A DNA stretch of 64,000 nt from an uncultured Aquimarina sp. (GTDB lineage Bacteria; Bacteroidota; Bacteroidia; Flavobacteriales; Flavobacteriaceae), in contig NZ_CANLYD010000002.1 of assembly GCF_947495315.1 (NCBI RefSeq), forward strand, positions 434,001-498,000, given 5' to 3'. The notes under the pieces were generated by a model. The model made no database searches, was not told the DNA's origin, and saw only the letters and a program-made list of their open reading frames with translations. Shown here in pieces: positions 63,550 through 64,000 of the stretch; position 1 is the first letter of the stretch, and the number at the start of each line of letters is the position of its first letter. Position numbers and translations under genes: made by a program.

Positions 63550-64000
63550 ATGAAACCTCAATTTATAATTTCAAAACATGAGATTTTGATCCATATTTTC
63601 ATGTGGATTCTTTTCTTTGGAGCAAAAATACAAGCACAAAGCCCAATAGAGAAAAACGGACAACTCAAAGTCTGCGGAACTCAATTGTGTAATCAATATA
63701 ATAACCCGATACAACTGCGTGGTATGAGTACCCATGGAATTCAATGGTATGGTTGGGGTAATTGCTTGACGGAAAGTTCATTAGATGTACTTGCCAATGA
63801 TTGGGAAGCAGATATTCTCCGGATTTCATTATACGTACAAGAAGGAGGTTATGAGACAGATCCGATAGGATTTACAAATCAGGTTTCTAGATTGATAGAA
63901 GAAGCTACGGAACGCGGAATGTATGCTCTAGTAGATTGGCATCAATTGAATCCTGGAGATCCAAACGCAAACTTGGAAAATGCTAAACGATTCTTTACAG
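63550..64000 (+). CDS. GH5 endoglucanase/cellulase (5' part)
   Basis: The frame is open to the window edge, so only 150 residues are seen. The signal/anchor ends KIQAQ. The mature start NGQLKVCGTQLCNQYNNPIQ then LRGMSTHGIQWYG is typical of GH5 (subfamily 2-like) cellulases, and YALVDWHQLNPGDPN is the next barrel strand region with the conserved Trp-His. It would cleave beta-1,4-glucans and follows the chitinase after 144 nt. An ATG at 63540 gives only a short frame. The catalytic Glu residues lie outside the window. Confidence 0.85.
   Translation, partial: MKPQFIISKHEILIHIFMWILFFGAKIQAQSPIEKNGQLKVCGTQLCNQYNNPIQLRGMSTHGIQWYGWGNCLTESSLDVLANDWEADILRISLYVQEGGYETDPIGFTNQVSRLIEEATERGMYALVDWHQLNPGDPNANLENAKRFFT

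Overview
The window looks like a chromosomal segment of a marine-type Flavobacteriaceae (Bacteroidota). The evidence is AT-rich DNA, a SusC/SusD pair, LytS/LytTR regulators, type IX secretion (T9SS) C-terminal sorting domains, few Shine-Dalgarno sequences and a TAnnTTTG promoter box. An Aquimarina-like genus is a guess. I see no rRNA, tRNA, transposase or CRISPR array.

Layout. 1-5.6 kb: the 3' end of a T9SS beta-propeller gene (probably porZ), recO, a TonB-dependent receptor, a HAD phosphatase and two small exported proteins. 5.7-14.5 kb: an astacin metalloprotease lipoprotein; a TetR / MMPL-type RND exporter / LolA-like / outer-membrane-protein operon; and a second TetR gene with an SRPBCC protein and a lipoprotein. 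Inverted-repeat operators lie between and around the two TetR genes. 14.5-21.3 kb: small stress or metabolic genes, a Crp/Fnr regulator, and a LytS/LytTR pair. 21.3-29.9 kb: a TetR-controlled tripartite ABC exporter (TolC, HlyD, two ATPases, two permeases) with DoxX-like and DUF2141 genes inserted, followed by an outer-membrane phospholipase A. 29.9-32.2 kb: an FtsX/LolD-type ABC transporter and a DCC-family thiol-disulfide protein.

32.4-43.1 kb is the most interesting part: a class I lanthipeptide-type (RiPP) locus. I find eight short precursor-like genes by hand, most with leaders ending in GG, alternating with two paralogous TPR-TM-AraC regulators and followed by LanC, a LanB glutamylation-domain protein and a separate LanB elimination-domain protein. 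The precursors fall into at least three leader families. Near-identical leaders are joined to unrelated Cys-containing cores. Two cores contain Cys but no Ser or Thr, so they cannot form lanthionine. Four precursors are preceded, about 50 nt before the start codon, by a conserved element of about 40 nt (GGGAAACCGAAARCCTT, then AGAGTAGGT, then TTAAAA) that matches nothing I recognise. No C39-type LanT or dedicated leader protease gene is visible.

43.2-64 kb is a chitin/GlcNAc utilisation locus. A leftward operon holds susC, susD, a NagB-PIG-L fusion, a GlcNAc kinase and a GH20 hexosaminidase. Rightward lie a LytS/LytTR pair, a sodium:solute symporter, a 1931-residue secreted chitinase with three GH18 domains, and the start of a GH5 cellulase. 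The expected flow is: secreted chitinase, SusCD uptake, periplasmic GH20 cleavage, symporter import, phosphorylation, then deacetylation and deamination by the fusion enzyme.
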